A DNA stretch of 64,000 nt, taken from positions 31,492 to 95,491 of the forward strand of contig UQML01000003.1 of NCBI GenBank assembly GCA_900542265.1, read 5' to 3'. Under the pieces are notes generated by a model, which was given only the letters and a program-made list of their open reading frames with translations, was not told the origin of the DNA and made no database searches. The first letter of the stretch is position 1. The number at the start of each line of letters is the position of its first letter. The position numbers and the translations under genes were made by a program. Source of the DNA: an uncultured Eggerthella sp. Lineage in GTDB: Bacteria; Actinomycetota; Coriobacteriia; Coriobacteriales; Eggerthellaceae. This document shows, one piece after another, positions 8,710 to 16,775 of the stretch.

Positions 8710-9173
8710 GAGATATGTTCTTTCCAAGCACGTAGCAAGGTATCTTCCATGCCTTCCATAACTAATGCTTCGTTAAGTTCAATATGATCATACCCATTCA
8801 AATGAAGAAGCCCATGCACAATTAATAACCGAATTTCTTCAGCGAATGTTGTTTGATATTCGCGTGCTTGCGCACGAGCAATATCGGGCGCAATGATCAC
8901 ATCGCCTAATTCATATTCAGGAAGAAGTGCTATGTCGATCTCTTCGTCTTCAAACGGCGTGTTATCACATTCAAAGGAGAGAACATCAGTTGGACGATCA
9001 ATCCCACGATAATCTCGATTAAGCTCATGGATACGTTTATCTGAGACAAAGGTAATAGTTACATCCGTGTTTTCAGGACAAGACAGCTCCCCTAATACAA
9101 AGGCGACAAAATCCTCAAGAGCAAGCATTTCAAGCTCTGGATCAGTTTGTTCATAGAGAACGGATATTTCCAT
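8706..9173 (-). CDS. ybeY: Endoribonuclease YbeY (16S rRNA maturation factor)
   Basis: Zinc-dependent endoribonuclease involved in 16S rRNA 3' processing and ribosome quality control. The H3 motif is complete, HGLLHLNGYDH, with H120, H124 and H130. The conserved RGIDRPTDVLSF segment lies at 57-67. 155 residues, normal length. It overlaps the dgkA start by four bases and lies just downstream of the phoH-like gene, a pairing found in most bacteria. Confidence 0.96.
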   Translation of the reverse strand: MEISVLYEQTDPELEMLALEDFVAFVLGELSCPENTDVTITFVSDKRIHELNRDYRGIDRPTDVLSFECDNTPFEDEEIDIALLPEYELGDVIIAPDIARAQAREYQTTFAEEIRLLIVHGLLHLNGYDHIELNEALVMEGMEDTLLRAWKEHIS

Positions 9174-9196
9174 GTCATCTATCCTAACTTTTCTTG

Positions 9197-10177
9197 CTAT
9201 TCCCGTTTGTCTTGTTTGCGCTGTTCGCGTTGTTCTTCTGCTTTAGCATAAGCTGAAACAATTTTTGCAACTAGAGAATTTCTTACAACATCAGTTGAAA
9301 GAAAATCGCAAAAAGCAATTTCATCAAGTGAATCAAGAATGCTTCGCACCGACTTGAGGCCACTCATGCCTTTTGGAAGATCAGTTTGCGTAATATCACC
9401 CGTGATGATCATTTTTGAACCCATACCAAGGCGGGTAAGAAACATCTTCATTTGTTGAGGTGTCGTATTTTGCGCTTCATCTAAAACAATATAGGCATCG
9501 TGTAAGGTTCTACCACGCATAAAAGCAAGCGGAGCAATCTCTATTGTTCCTTCTTGGATTAATTTTGTGGCGCGTGCAGGATCCATCATTTCATACAAAG
9601 CGTCATAGAGGGGCCTGATATAAGGATCGATCTTTTCCGTTAAGCTACCCGGCAGAAAGCCTAAGTTCTCCCCCGCCTCAACAACAGGGCGCGTCAAAAC
9701 AATACGACCAACCTCTTTACGATTAAGTGCAGCAACCGCCATAGCCATAGCAAGATATGTTTTACCAGTGCCAGCAGGACCAATACCAAACGTAATTGTA
9801 TGACTGCGTATTTGATCAATATAGTGTTTTTGCGTAGGAGTTTTCGGGCGAATAACGCGCCCTTTATACGTAAGCACAATTTCATCTTTAAGGGGAGCGG
9901 ATGCAAACGTGCCAGTTTTCAAAAGTGCTAGAGTGCGCTTGATGTAGTCAAGCGTTATAGTCTCCCCTACGCTTGCTTGACGGATAAGATCAGTAAACAA
10001 GGTCGTGATCGATTGCACTTCAAGGGCATCCCCTTCAAGCATAACAAGATTTCCACGCAATGTTATACGTGCTTGTGAGGCATCTTCAATAGCATGAAGA
10101 AGCTCATCTTGAGAACCCGTAATACGTACCGGGTCAATATCAGGGGGAATGGTAATAATTACTTGTTCTTCGTTCAT
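9197..10177 (-). CDS. PhoH-like P-loop ATPase
   Basis: PhoH/PhoL family ATPase, probably RNA-associated; the family is usually linked to ybeY and era but its exact role is unsettled. 326 residues: an N-terminal region of about 110 residues with KH-like character, then the ATPase with Walker A GPAGTGKT (133-140) and Walker B in YIVLDEAQNTTPQQMK. It ends in a basic, Arg/Gln/Lys-rich tail. The ATG overlaps the mtaB stop by four bases (10174-10177), which suggests translational coupling. Confidence 0.93.
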   Translation of the reverse strand: MNEEQVIITIPPDIDPVRITGSQDELLHAIEDASQARITLRGNLVMLEGDALEVQSITTLFTDLIRQASVGETITLDYIKRTLALLKTGTFASAPLKDEIVLTYKGRVIRPKTPTQKHYIDQIRSHTITFGIGPAGTGKTYLAMAMAVAALNRKEVGRIVLTRPVVEAGENLGFLPGSLTEKIDPYIRPLYDALYEMMDPARATKLIQEGTIEIAPLAFMRGRTLHDAYIVLDEAQNTTPQQMKMFLTRLGMGSKMIITGDITQTDLPKGMSGLKSVRSILDSLDEIAFCDFLSTDVVRNSLVAKIVSAYAKAEEQREQRKQDKRE

Positions 10178-11364
10178 GATCTAAACATACCAGTTTCATC
10201 GTAATCTGTCAGGGTTATAGGGATCAAAGATCCTATTGCAAAGCTTTGTGAGAGCGCTACTTTATAATACGACTCACTCATAGCGCTTCCGTCTTGCTCT
10301 ACGAGTACATATTCTGTTGAACCAATGCGTTTGTGTGCTTCTTTATCACGCAAGTGTCGTGCAACCTCTCCAAGTATTTTTGCCCGTTTTGTTTTTGTCG
10401 ATGGGTCAATTTGATCCAAACGCGCTGCAGCGGGAGTACCTTGACGCAATGAGTAAGGAAAAACATGGATCTTGCTAAAGCGTGCATGTTTGCTCATCTC
10501 AAGTGTTTGCTCAAAATCTTTTTCGGTCTCTCCCGGAAAACCTACAATAATATCAGTTGTAAGTGCAAGTCCCTCCACTTTTTCATACGCTTTATCACAG
10601 AGCGCTGCAAAATACTCAGCACGATAAGGTCGGTTCATTTCTTTTAATACACGCGTTGAGCCGGACTGCAAGGGAATATGAAGATGGCGGCAAAGTCGTC
10701 CTTCGGAGTGAGCAAGAAGTTCAAGCGTTTTGTCAGACAACGAGCGTGGCTCAATAGATGACAGACGATAACGCACCGTTGTATCTCGTTGCAACAATTC
10801 TTGCAACAAGAACGGAAGCGACCCATCGTTAGTGTGATAAGAACCAAGATCAATACCGGTCAGAACTATTTCTTTAGCACCTTGAGCGATGAGATAATCA
10901 ACCTCGCGGATTATCTCTGATAAGGGACGCGACCATGCTTTCCCACGTGCAACATGAACAATACAATACGTACAAGCATGATTGCATCCATCCTGTACTT
11001 TTACCCCAACACGTGTGGGAAATGCATCTCCCACACGTTCGTAGGTATAGGTCGCATCAATAAGGTCCGCTTTGTCCACAACGACAATGCGGGAATCAAG
11101 ATTTGCATAAAAATTGGGGTTAATTGATGCTGCACAACCGGTTACTAACACCTGCGCATGGGTATTAGTACGCAAGATGCCGCGAACTGCTTTGCGTGTC
11201 TTTTTTTCAGCTTGAGCTGTGACCGTGCAGGTGTTTACTACGATAAGATCAGCTTCTTCAAGAGGAACAAGCTTTAAACCCCGCGCATGATACGATGCGG
11301 CAATTGAATCAGATTCAACGCGATTGACTTTACACCCTAAATTGTATACGGCAACTTTATCCAT
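10174..11364 (-). CDS. mtaB: tRNA t6A37 methylthiotransferase MtaB
   Basis: Radical-SAM enzyme adding a methylthio group to t6A37 in ANN-decoding tRNAs. From the chosen start, the N-terminal cluster cysteines are C11, C46 and C77, and the radical-SAM cysteines C127, C131 and C134 (CNHACTYC). Overall length and the DGCNHACTYC context fit MtaB better than MiaB or RimO. I chose the ATG at 11364 (MDKVAVYNLGCKVN), which overlaps rsmE by 8 bp; a longer frame to 11424 lies wholly inside rsmE and does not fit the family. Confidence 0.93.
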   Translation of the reverse strand: MDKVAVYNLGCKVNRVESDSIAASYHARGLKLVPLEEADLIVVNTCTVTAQAEKKTRKAVRGILRTNTHAQVLVTGCAASINPNFYANLDSRIVVVDKADLIDATYTYERVGDAFPTRVGVKVQDGCNHACTYCIVHVARGKAWSRPLSEIIREVDYLIAQGAKEIVLTGIDLGSYHTNDGSLPFLLQELLQRDTTVRYRLSSIEPRSLSDKTLELLAHSEGRLCRHLHIPLQSGSTRVLKEMNRPYRAEYFAALCDKAYEKVEGLALTTDIIVGFPGETEKDFEQTLEMSKHARFSKIHVFPYSLRQGTPAAARLDQIDPSTKTKRAKILGEVARHLRDKEAHKRIGSTEYVLVEQDGSAMSESYYKVALSQSFAIGSLIPITLTDYDETGMFRS

Positions 11365-12163
11365 GCAAGACATCCCGTTTGTGCAAAAAATAGTCAAGAG
11401 AGGCTTGAACAAGAGTAACTGCAACGATCCCTGCAGTTTCAGTTCTCAAGATGGAAGAACCGAGTGATATACGCCTACAGCACACATCTTGCGCTTCAAG
11501 CAAATCCACCTCATCGCCATCGATACCTCCTTCAGGCCCTATCACTATGATAATGCGAGAAAAAGGAAGTTCATCATGCTCATGAATAAGTGATGCCATG
11601 GTAAAAAGAATTGTATCTGAAGAGACGGCCTCTTCCCAACAAAGCAAAACTAAATCATCCTGAGATAAAGTCTTGCACCAAGAAGTAAAGTTTTCTGGAA
11701 TCATTACCTGAGGAATATGAGGTTGGCCAGACTGCATAGCTGCCTCGCGTGCAATAGTTTGCAAGCGCTGAACCTTTTTTGCTGCTTTTGCTTCATCAAG
11801 TCGGACAACACTTCTTCTAAATTGCACGGGGACAATAGTTTGAACGCCTAGTTCTGTCGTTTGGCGCACCACCCGATCCATTTTGTCGCCTTTGGCAAGA
11901 CCTTGTACTAAAACGATAGGGATAGAAGATGCAACAGCAGTAACGTGACGCGTAATTTTTACAACAAGACCATCTGATGTAACTGAAGTAATAGCTAGTT
12001 CAAAATAATCACTTGACGCATCTACTACACTGATATGCTCCCCTGGCTCCAAGCGGAGAACGCGTGCGTGTTTAGCATCCTCATTATTAAGTTCAAGGAT
12101 AAACTCTTCGTCAGAAACATCGGCAATAACTTGATGGTCTAAAAAGAAGTGATGAAGCGACAT
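11357..12163 (-). CDS. rsmE: 16S rRNA (uracil-1498-N3)-methyltransferase
   Basis: SPOUT-fold methyltransferase acting on U1498 in the 30S decoding region. 268 residues. It begins MSLHHFF, as RsmE proteins do, has an N-terminal PUA-like part, and shows the SAM-knot signature IVIGPEGGIDGDEVDLL followed by SLGSSILRTETAGIVA. An AGAGG site precedes the ATG. It sits between dnaJ and mtaB, an order common in Gram-positive hrcA-dnaJ clusters. Confidence 0.95.
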   Translation of the reverse strand: MSLHHFFLDHQVIADVSDEEFILELNNEDAKHARVLRLEPGEHISVVDASSDYFELAITSVTSDGLVVKITRHVTAVASSIPIVLVQGLAKGDKMDRVVRQTTELGVQTIVPVQFRRSVVRLDEAKAAKKVQRLQTIAREAAMQSGQPHIPQVMIPENFTSWCKTLSQDDLVLLCWEEAVSSDTILFTMASLIHEHDELPFSRIIIVIGPEGGIDGDEVDLLEAQDVCCRRISLGSSILRTETAGIVAVTLVQASLDYFLHKRDVLHG

Positions 12164-12188
12164 AGTCCTCTACTTTGTCTGATATGTC

Positions 12189-13316
12189 TTAATTAAAAGC
12201 ATCACGAAGTTTTTGTAAGGGGCTACGTCTATCAGAGACTTCTTCCCCCATTTCTTGTGCAAGCTTCTCTAAAATTTCACGTTCGGATTTTGATAAGCGC
12301 TCGGGGATACGAACTTCTGTATGTACATACAAATTTCCTCGATCAGCTGAATTATTGTAGCGTGGCATGCCGTAATCCTTTACTTTAATCACTTGCCCAT
12401 ATTGGCATCCTTCTGGAATAGGAATAGTAACCGTTTCATCCTCTAAAATACCATCAATCTCAAGTTCTGCTCCAAGAGAAGCTTGAATCATTGAGATCTG
12501 AATAGAGCAATGCAAATCATCACCTTGACGCTCGAAGAACTCATCTTCTTCAATAGATACGGTAATGACAAGATCACCGGCCGAAGCACCACGAATTCCT
12601 GCTTCACCATAGCCTGAGATGCGAATCTTTTGCTGATCATGGATACCAGCTGGAATATCAATAGGAATACGTTGTCTATCAGGAATACGCCCTTGTCCAT
12701 CACATTCAGGACAGGGATTTTCAATAGTTTCTCCCGAGCCACCACATTGTGGGCAGGTCGAAGAGGTTTGCATATCTCCAAGGAAGGTATGCTGGACAGA
12801 GGTGACACGGCCAGTTCCGTGGCACTCAGGACAAGTTACCTCTTTTCCATCAGGACCTAATCCCGTTCCATCACAATCAGGACAGGGTGCAAGTCTGTCA
12901 TAAGCAATTTCTTTATGATAGCCTGTTGCAGCCTGTTGCAAAGTAATACGAATACCGACGCCCATATCACGGCCTTCGCGGCGTTGTCTCGTAGCACGAC
13001 CACCTCCTGCGCCACCGCCGAAGAAGGTAGAGAATAAATCCCCCATACCAAATCCGCCGCCAAAGAGATCTTCAAGATCTACGTATCCAGCTCCTGTACC
13101 GCCTCCGACACTACCAAAACGGTCATACTGTGCCTTTTTGCGTGGGTCAGATAAAACGTCATACGCTTCGTTGAGCTCCTTAAAACGATCTTCTGCATCA
13201 GGAGCTTTATTAATGTCAGGATGCAATTCTCGAGCTTTTTTACGAAATGCCTTTTTTATCTCGTCTTCTGTAGCATCTCGTGAAACACCTAAGATAGCGT
13301 ACAAATCCTGTGCCAT
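12189..13316 (-). CDS. dnaJ: Chaperone protein DnaJ
   Basis: Hsp40 co-chaperone that delivers substrates to DnaK and stimulates its ATPase. Start chosen at MAQDLYAILG (ATG 13316), because the 22 codons upstream do not match the family. The J domain has HPD at 32-34. A Gly/Phe-rich segment follows at about 75-110, then four zinc repeats (CPDCDGTG, CPECHGTG, CPQCGGSG, CPECDGQG) at about 145-215, and the C-terminal substrate domains. It is 143 bp downstream of hrcA; a possible separate promoter lies in that gap. Confidence 0.97.
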   Translation of the reverse strand: MAQDLYAILGVSRDATEDEIKKAFRKKARELHPDINKAPDAEDRFKELNEAYDVLSDPRKKAQYDRFGSVGGGTGAGYVDLEDLFGGGFGMGDLFSTFFGGGAGGGRATRQRREGRDMGVGIRITLQQAATGYHKEIAYDRLAPCPDCDGTGLGPDGKEVTCPECHGTGRVTSVQHTFLGDMQTSSTCPQCGGSGETIENPCPECDGQGRIPDRQRIPIDIPAGIHDQQKIRISGYGEAGIRGASAGDLVITVSIEEDEFFERQGDDLHCSIQISMIQASLGAELEIDGILEDETVTIPIPEGCQYGQVIKVKDYGMPRYNNSADRGNLYVHTEVRIPERLSKSEREILEKLAQEMGEEVSDRRSPLQKLRDAFN

Positions 13317-13415
13317 AAAGAAAAACTTGCCTTTCTTGAAACGACTACTTTTGCAAAAGCAATACCGAAAAGATACCGCCAAAGTATTATTGATACATCT
13401 TGTTAAGTTGTAATG

Positions 13416-13443
13416 ATTATCATGTAGCCTACTCTAGCTTCAA
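13416..13443 (-). promoter_or_regulatory. Possible promoter between hrcA and dnaJ
   Basis: On the minus strand TTGAAG (13438-13443) is followed after 16 bp by GATAAT (13416-13421), 4/6 and 5/6 matches to the sigma-70 consensus, about 100 bp before the dnaJ ATG. No CIRCE element lies beside it, so it could give HrcA-independent dnaJ expression. Confidence 0.4.
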
Positions 13444-13459
13444 TCGATACTATAGATCA

Positions 13460-14467
13460 TTAAGGGCTTTGGAGCGCATTGCGGGCTGTACGTACCGCTT
13501 TGATAACCGTGGAATAATCCATACGAGTCGGTCCGATTACCGCAACAATACCTGCTGCATTTCCTCTTCCATAATGCGAGGCGACAACCGAAACACCTTC
13601 CATGCCTTGCAAGGATGTTTCTTGCCCAATGCGCACCATAGTTTTGTCATGATCTGAGCCCGGATCAATAAGATGCATGAGAACCGTTTCATCTTCGAGC
13701 ATCTTAATAAAAGGAATAGCTGCATCAGCCCTATTAAACTCAGGTTTGGTTAAAAGGCTTGATAATCCCAAAGGCTGAATCCTGCTGCCCTCATTTTCTT
13801 GTAGGCAGGCAAACACTTCATGAAGCAACAATTCAACAAGTGGATCAGAAAAATACGAAAGGTATTCAGCAGTAATATTGTCTTTTATTTCCAGAAATGT
13901 CTTTTCGCAAAAAAGCGTATTAAAGAGTTCTTGAATAGCCAGTAAATCATGAGAAGCAAGACTTTGTCCCACCTCAACCGAACGATTCAACACTTGACCA
14001 GTTTCTGTGACAATCACAACCATAACCACATAATCACTCAAGGCAACAAAAGTTATTTGCTTGATAGAGAGAGAAAGCGCACGTGGTGGTAACACGACTG
14101 CAAGGCAATCAGTAAGACGAGTAAGTGCTTGAGATGTTTGCGTCATAAGGTCATCAAGCTCTGTTGCGCTTGCCTGCAGCTCATGAATTAACTCAGCGTC
14201 ACCAGCACCATCATCAGCTAATTCATGTTCTAAAAGATCATCAACAAAAGCACGATATCCCACATTGGTTGGTATACGTCCTGCTGAAGTATGAGGTTGT
14301 TCAATGTATCCTTCATTTTCTAGAGCAGAAAGATCATTGCGCACGGTAGCAGAACTTACTCCCAGATGATACTGCCTGGTAAGCGTATTTGACCCTACGG
14401 GCAGCGCGTGGGCAACATATTCTTCAATCAAAGCAGCTAATACGCGCTGACGACGATCTGAAAGCAT
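13460..14467 (-). CDS. hrcA: Heat-inducible transcription repressor HrcA
   Basis: Repressor that binds CIRCE operators of class I heat-shock genes and is reset through GroEL. 335 residues. The N-terminal winged-helix DNA-binding region (RRQRVLAALIEEYV... SSATVRNDLSALENEGYIEQPHTSAGRIPT in full, about residues 5-67) is highly typical, followed by a GAF-like domain. A strong AAGGTGG site precedes the ATG. It heads the hrcA-dnaJ-rsmE-mtaB run and has a CIRCE in its own promoter, so it is probably autoregulated. Confidence 0.97.
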   Translation of the reverse strand: MLSDRRQRVLAALIEEYVAHALPVGSNTLTRQYHLGVSSATVRNDLSALENEGYIEQPHTSAGRIPTNVGYRAFVDDLLEHELADDGAGDAELIHELQASATELDDLMTQTSQALTRLTDCLAVVLPPRALSLSIKQITFVALSDYVVMVVIVTETGQVLNRSVEVGQSLASHDLLAIQELFNTLFCEKTFLEIKDNITAEYLSYFSDPLVELLLHEVFACLQENEGSRIQPLGLSSLLTKPEFNRADAAIPFIKMLEDETVLMHLIDPGSDHDKTMVRIGQETSLQGMEGVSVVASHYGRGNAAGIVAVIGPTRMDYSTVIKAVRTARNALQSP

Positions 14468-14560
14468 TGCGCTTAAATTCCACCTTCTCGAAAAATCTTT
14501 GACAGGATTCTGCCAAAATCATTATAGATATAGCAGGCGATGGATTGCATCTTTTAGAGT

Positions 14561-14592
14561 TTAGCAGTTGATAGCTTAGAGTGCTAATTATA
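14561..14592 (-). promoter_or_regulatory. CIRCE operator with adjoining -10 element, hrcA promoter
   Basis: CIRCE consensus halves are TTAGCACTC and GAGTGCTAA with a 9-bp spacer. Here GAGTGCTAA is perfect at 14579-14587 and the other half is TTAGCAGTT (14561-14569, two mismatches), with exactly 9 bp between. On the minus strand a TATAAT (14587-14592) abuts the perfect half, so bound HrcA would block transcription. A second TATAAT lies at 14521-14526. No good -35 was seen for either. Confidence 0.88.
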
Positions 14593-14616
14593 CCCACAAA
14601 CCCTCCACATATAGCC

Positions 14617-15756
14617 TTAATGCTTAGAATGGATTTGATCGGGTATTCCACATCCAAGAAGAGCGCCATACACATGATTGCCAAAAAGCCATCCTTTTTC
14701 AGTTGGCACTAGACGTGAATCTTTATATGCGACATAACCTTCATTACATAAGTTTAAAATTGTTTCATCAAGGCGATGGGTATAAGGACGCGCTTCATCA
14801 ATCAACGCTTGTGAAACACCTCTGCTCATACGCATTCCCAACATAAGATCTTCCGCATAGCGTTCAGAGAGATTTAAGACCTCAATAACCTCATCGCCAT
14901 CCAAACGAACACGACTCGTCTCATCTTGCATCATCGTAATTGCACCTTGACCAAGACCAAGATAGGGCACACCTGTCCAATAGGCAGTATTGTGACGCGA
15001 TTCAAACCCAGGACGAGCATAACTTGCAACTTCATAACGGTTAAATCCCGCTTGAGTAAGTACCTGTGCTGCATCTTGCATCATATCGACCTGTAAATCT
15101 GAATCTGGTTCAGAAAGAACTCCTTGGTCAACCAACATTGATAACGGTGTATTCTCTTCCACAGTTAAAGGATAGATACTAATATGAGTTATCCCTAGTT
15201 CAACAGCTTTGGCTAGATCTTTGAGAAACATCTCACGTGTTTGCCCGGGTAAACCACACATTAAGTCAATGCTAATATTCTCAAAACGAATCTGCGCTTG
15301 TTTGATAGCCTCAACGGCACGTTGTGCTGTATGAATTCGCCCAATAGAGATGAGAAGATCATCATTAAACGACTGGACACCAAACGAAAGTCGATTAACT
15401 CCCAGTGCCCAAAGATCTTTTGCCATGGCCTCCGTAAAACTCTCGGGGTTTGCTTCTAGGGTACATTCAATCTCGGGTGTAAGATGCATACTCAGTGAGA
15501 GGGTATAGAGTATGTTAGAGAGATTCTTGTTTCCTAAATAACTCGGAGTTCCACCACCGATATAAACGGTATCTAATGAGCCCAACTCTCCAACTCTACT
15601 CGCCTTGCGGATAGCACTAATGAGAGAATCGACATAAGCAGCAATACAGGGATCATCCACGGCAACTGCCCGTGTTGCAAAATCACAATAGAGACAACGC
15701 TGGGCACAAAACGGAATATGAATATAGAGAGCACCAAAGGGGTCATACATAAACAT
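14617..15756 (-). CDS. hemW: Radical SAM heme chaperone HemW
   Basis: HemN-like radical SAM protein. The N-terminal IHIPFCAQRCLYCDF contains the cluster cysteines C17, C21 and C24. The fourth cysteine of true HemN is absent, as expected for HemW (CxxxCxxC only). 379 residues. HemW proteins bind heme and pass it to haemoproteins rather than oxidising coproporphyrinogen. Located immediately upstream of hrcA, a common Gram-positive order (lepA-hemW-hrcA). Its stop is 30 bp from the CIRCE operator. Confidence 0.92.
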   Translation of the reverse strand: MFMYDPFGALYIHIPFCAQRCLYCDFATRAVAVDDPCIAAYVDSLISAIRKASRVGELGSLDTVYIGGGTPSYLGNKNLSNILYTLSLSMHLTPEIECTLEANPESFTEAMAKDLWALGVNRLSFGVQSFNDDLLISIGRIHTAQRAVEAIKQAQIRFENISIDLMCGLPGQTREMFLKDLAKAVELGITHISIYPLTVEENTPLSMLVDQGVLSEPDSDLQVDMMQDAAQVLTQAGFNRYEVASYARPGFESRHNTAYWTGVPYLGLGQGAITMMQDETSRVRLDGDEVIEVLNLSERYAEDLMLGMRMSRGVSQALIDEARPYTHRLDETILNLCNEGYVAYKDSRLVPTEKGWLFGNHVYGALLGCGIPDQIHSKH

Positions 15757-15786
15757 TCTTCTTTCTTTTATGCTCCTACATACCTA

Positions 15787-16761
15787 TTACTGTGGTAATT
15801 TTGCTTCATGCTCACAAGCCGCCACATCAGCAAAAATAGTGCAAAAATCCTCCAATGTCGTTGCATAATTGATGCGCCCTCGATATCGACTTGCCTCAGA
15901 AATTCCTGCTAAATAATGCATTGCATGTTTACGCATACGGACTAAAATCTTAAAATCTTTGTTGCTTAAAAGTGTGGCATGACGACTAGCAAGATCCATC
16001 TTTTCTTGAACACTTGGTCTCTCAGGGAGAGGCTCTCCTGCAAAAGCTGCCTTAACTTCAGAAAAAATCCAGGGATTACCACGTGCCGCACGACCAATCA
16101 TAACAGCATCACACTGGGTATATTCGCGTATCGCTAATGCTTTTTTTGCACTAGAAATATCACCATTTCCTACAACAGGGATATCAAGAACGTCTTTGAT
16201 TTTTGCAATTACCTCCCAATCAGCCTGACCATGATAAAGCTGGGCTGCATAGCGTCCATGAATAGTAACTGCTGACGCTCCAGCATTTTCAGCCATTTTG
16301 GCAAACTCAACTGCCGTTTCGTGGTCCATTTCATATCCACGACGAAACTTAACGGTTAGAGGATGTTCAATAGCTTGCGACACCGTAGCAATAATAGTTG
16401 AAGCAAGCGATGGGTCACGCATAAGAGCAGCCCCATCGCCTTTACCAGCTATCTTTTTGGCAGGACAGCCCATATTAATGTCAATGGCATAGAGCTTATC
16501 TCCGAGCTCTTGCTCAACCCAGCGCGCTTGATGGGCTAAGGTATCGGGTTCGTGGCCAAACAATTGCACCACAATCGTATCTTCATTAGGTGCCATTTCA
16601 AGAAGATGGGTGGTTTTTGCATTGGCATAAGCAAGTCCTTTAGCACTTACCATTTCAGAATAGGTAAGTTCACAACCACACTCAATGCAAAGCTGTCTAA
16701 ACACGACATCACTTACTCCAGCCATGGGGGCTAACAGTATTTTCTTATCATCAAAAATCAT
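15787..16761 (-). CDS. dusB: tRNA-dihydrouridine synthase, DusB family
   Basis: FMN enzyme that reduces uridine to dihydrouridine in tRNA. 324 residues: TIM barrel beginning LLAPMAGVSDVVFR, catalytic cysteine in INMGCPAKKI (C99), then the KFRRGY and HGRYAAQLYHG segments and GNGDI in the phosphate-binding region. The exact tRNA position is not assignable from sequence alone. It is inserted between lepA and hemW with short gaps on both sides, so it is probably part of the same transcript. Confidence 0.92.
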   Translation of the reverse strand: MIFDDKKILLAPMAGVSDVVFRQLCIECGCELTYSEMVSAKGLAYANAKTTHLLEMAPNEDTIVVQLFGHEPDTLAHQARWVEQELGDKLYAIDINMGCPAKKIAGKGDGAALMRDPSLASTIIATVSQAIEHPLTVKFRRGYEMDHETAVEFAKMAENAGASAVTIHGRYAAQLYHGQADWEVIAKIKDVLDIPVVGNGDISSAKKALAIREYTQCDAVMIGRAARGNPWIFSEVKAAFAGEPLPERPSVQEKMDLASRHATLLSNKDFKILVRMRKHAMHYLAGISEASRYRGRINYATTLEDFCTIFADVAACEHEAKLPQ

Positions 16762-16775
16762 GCTACCGTGCGTTT

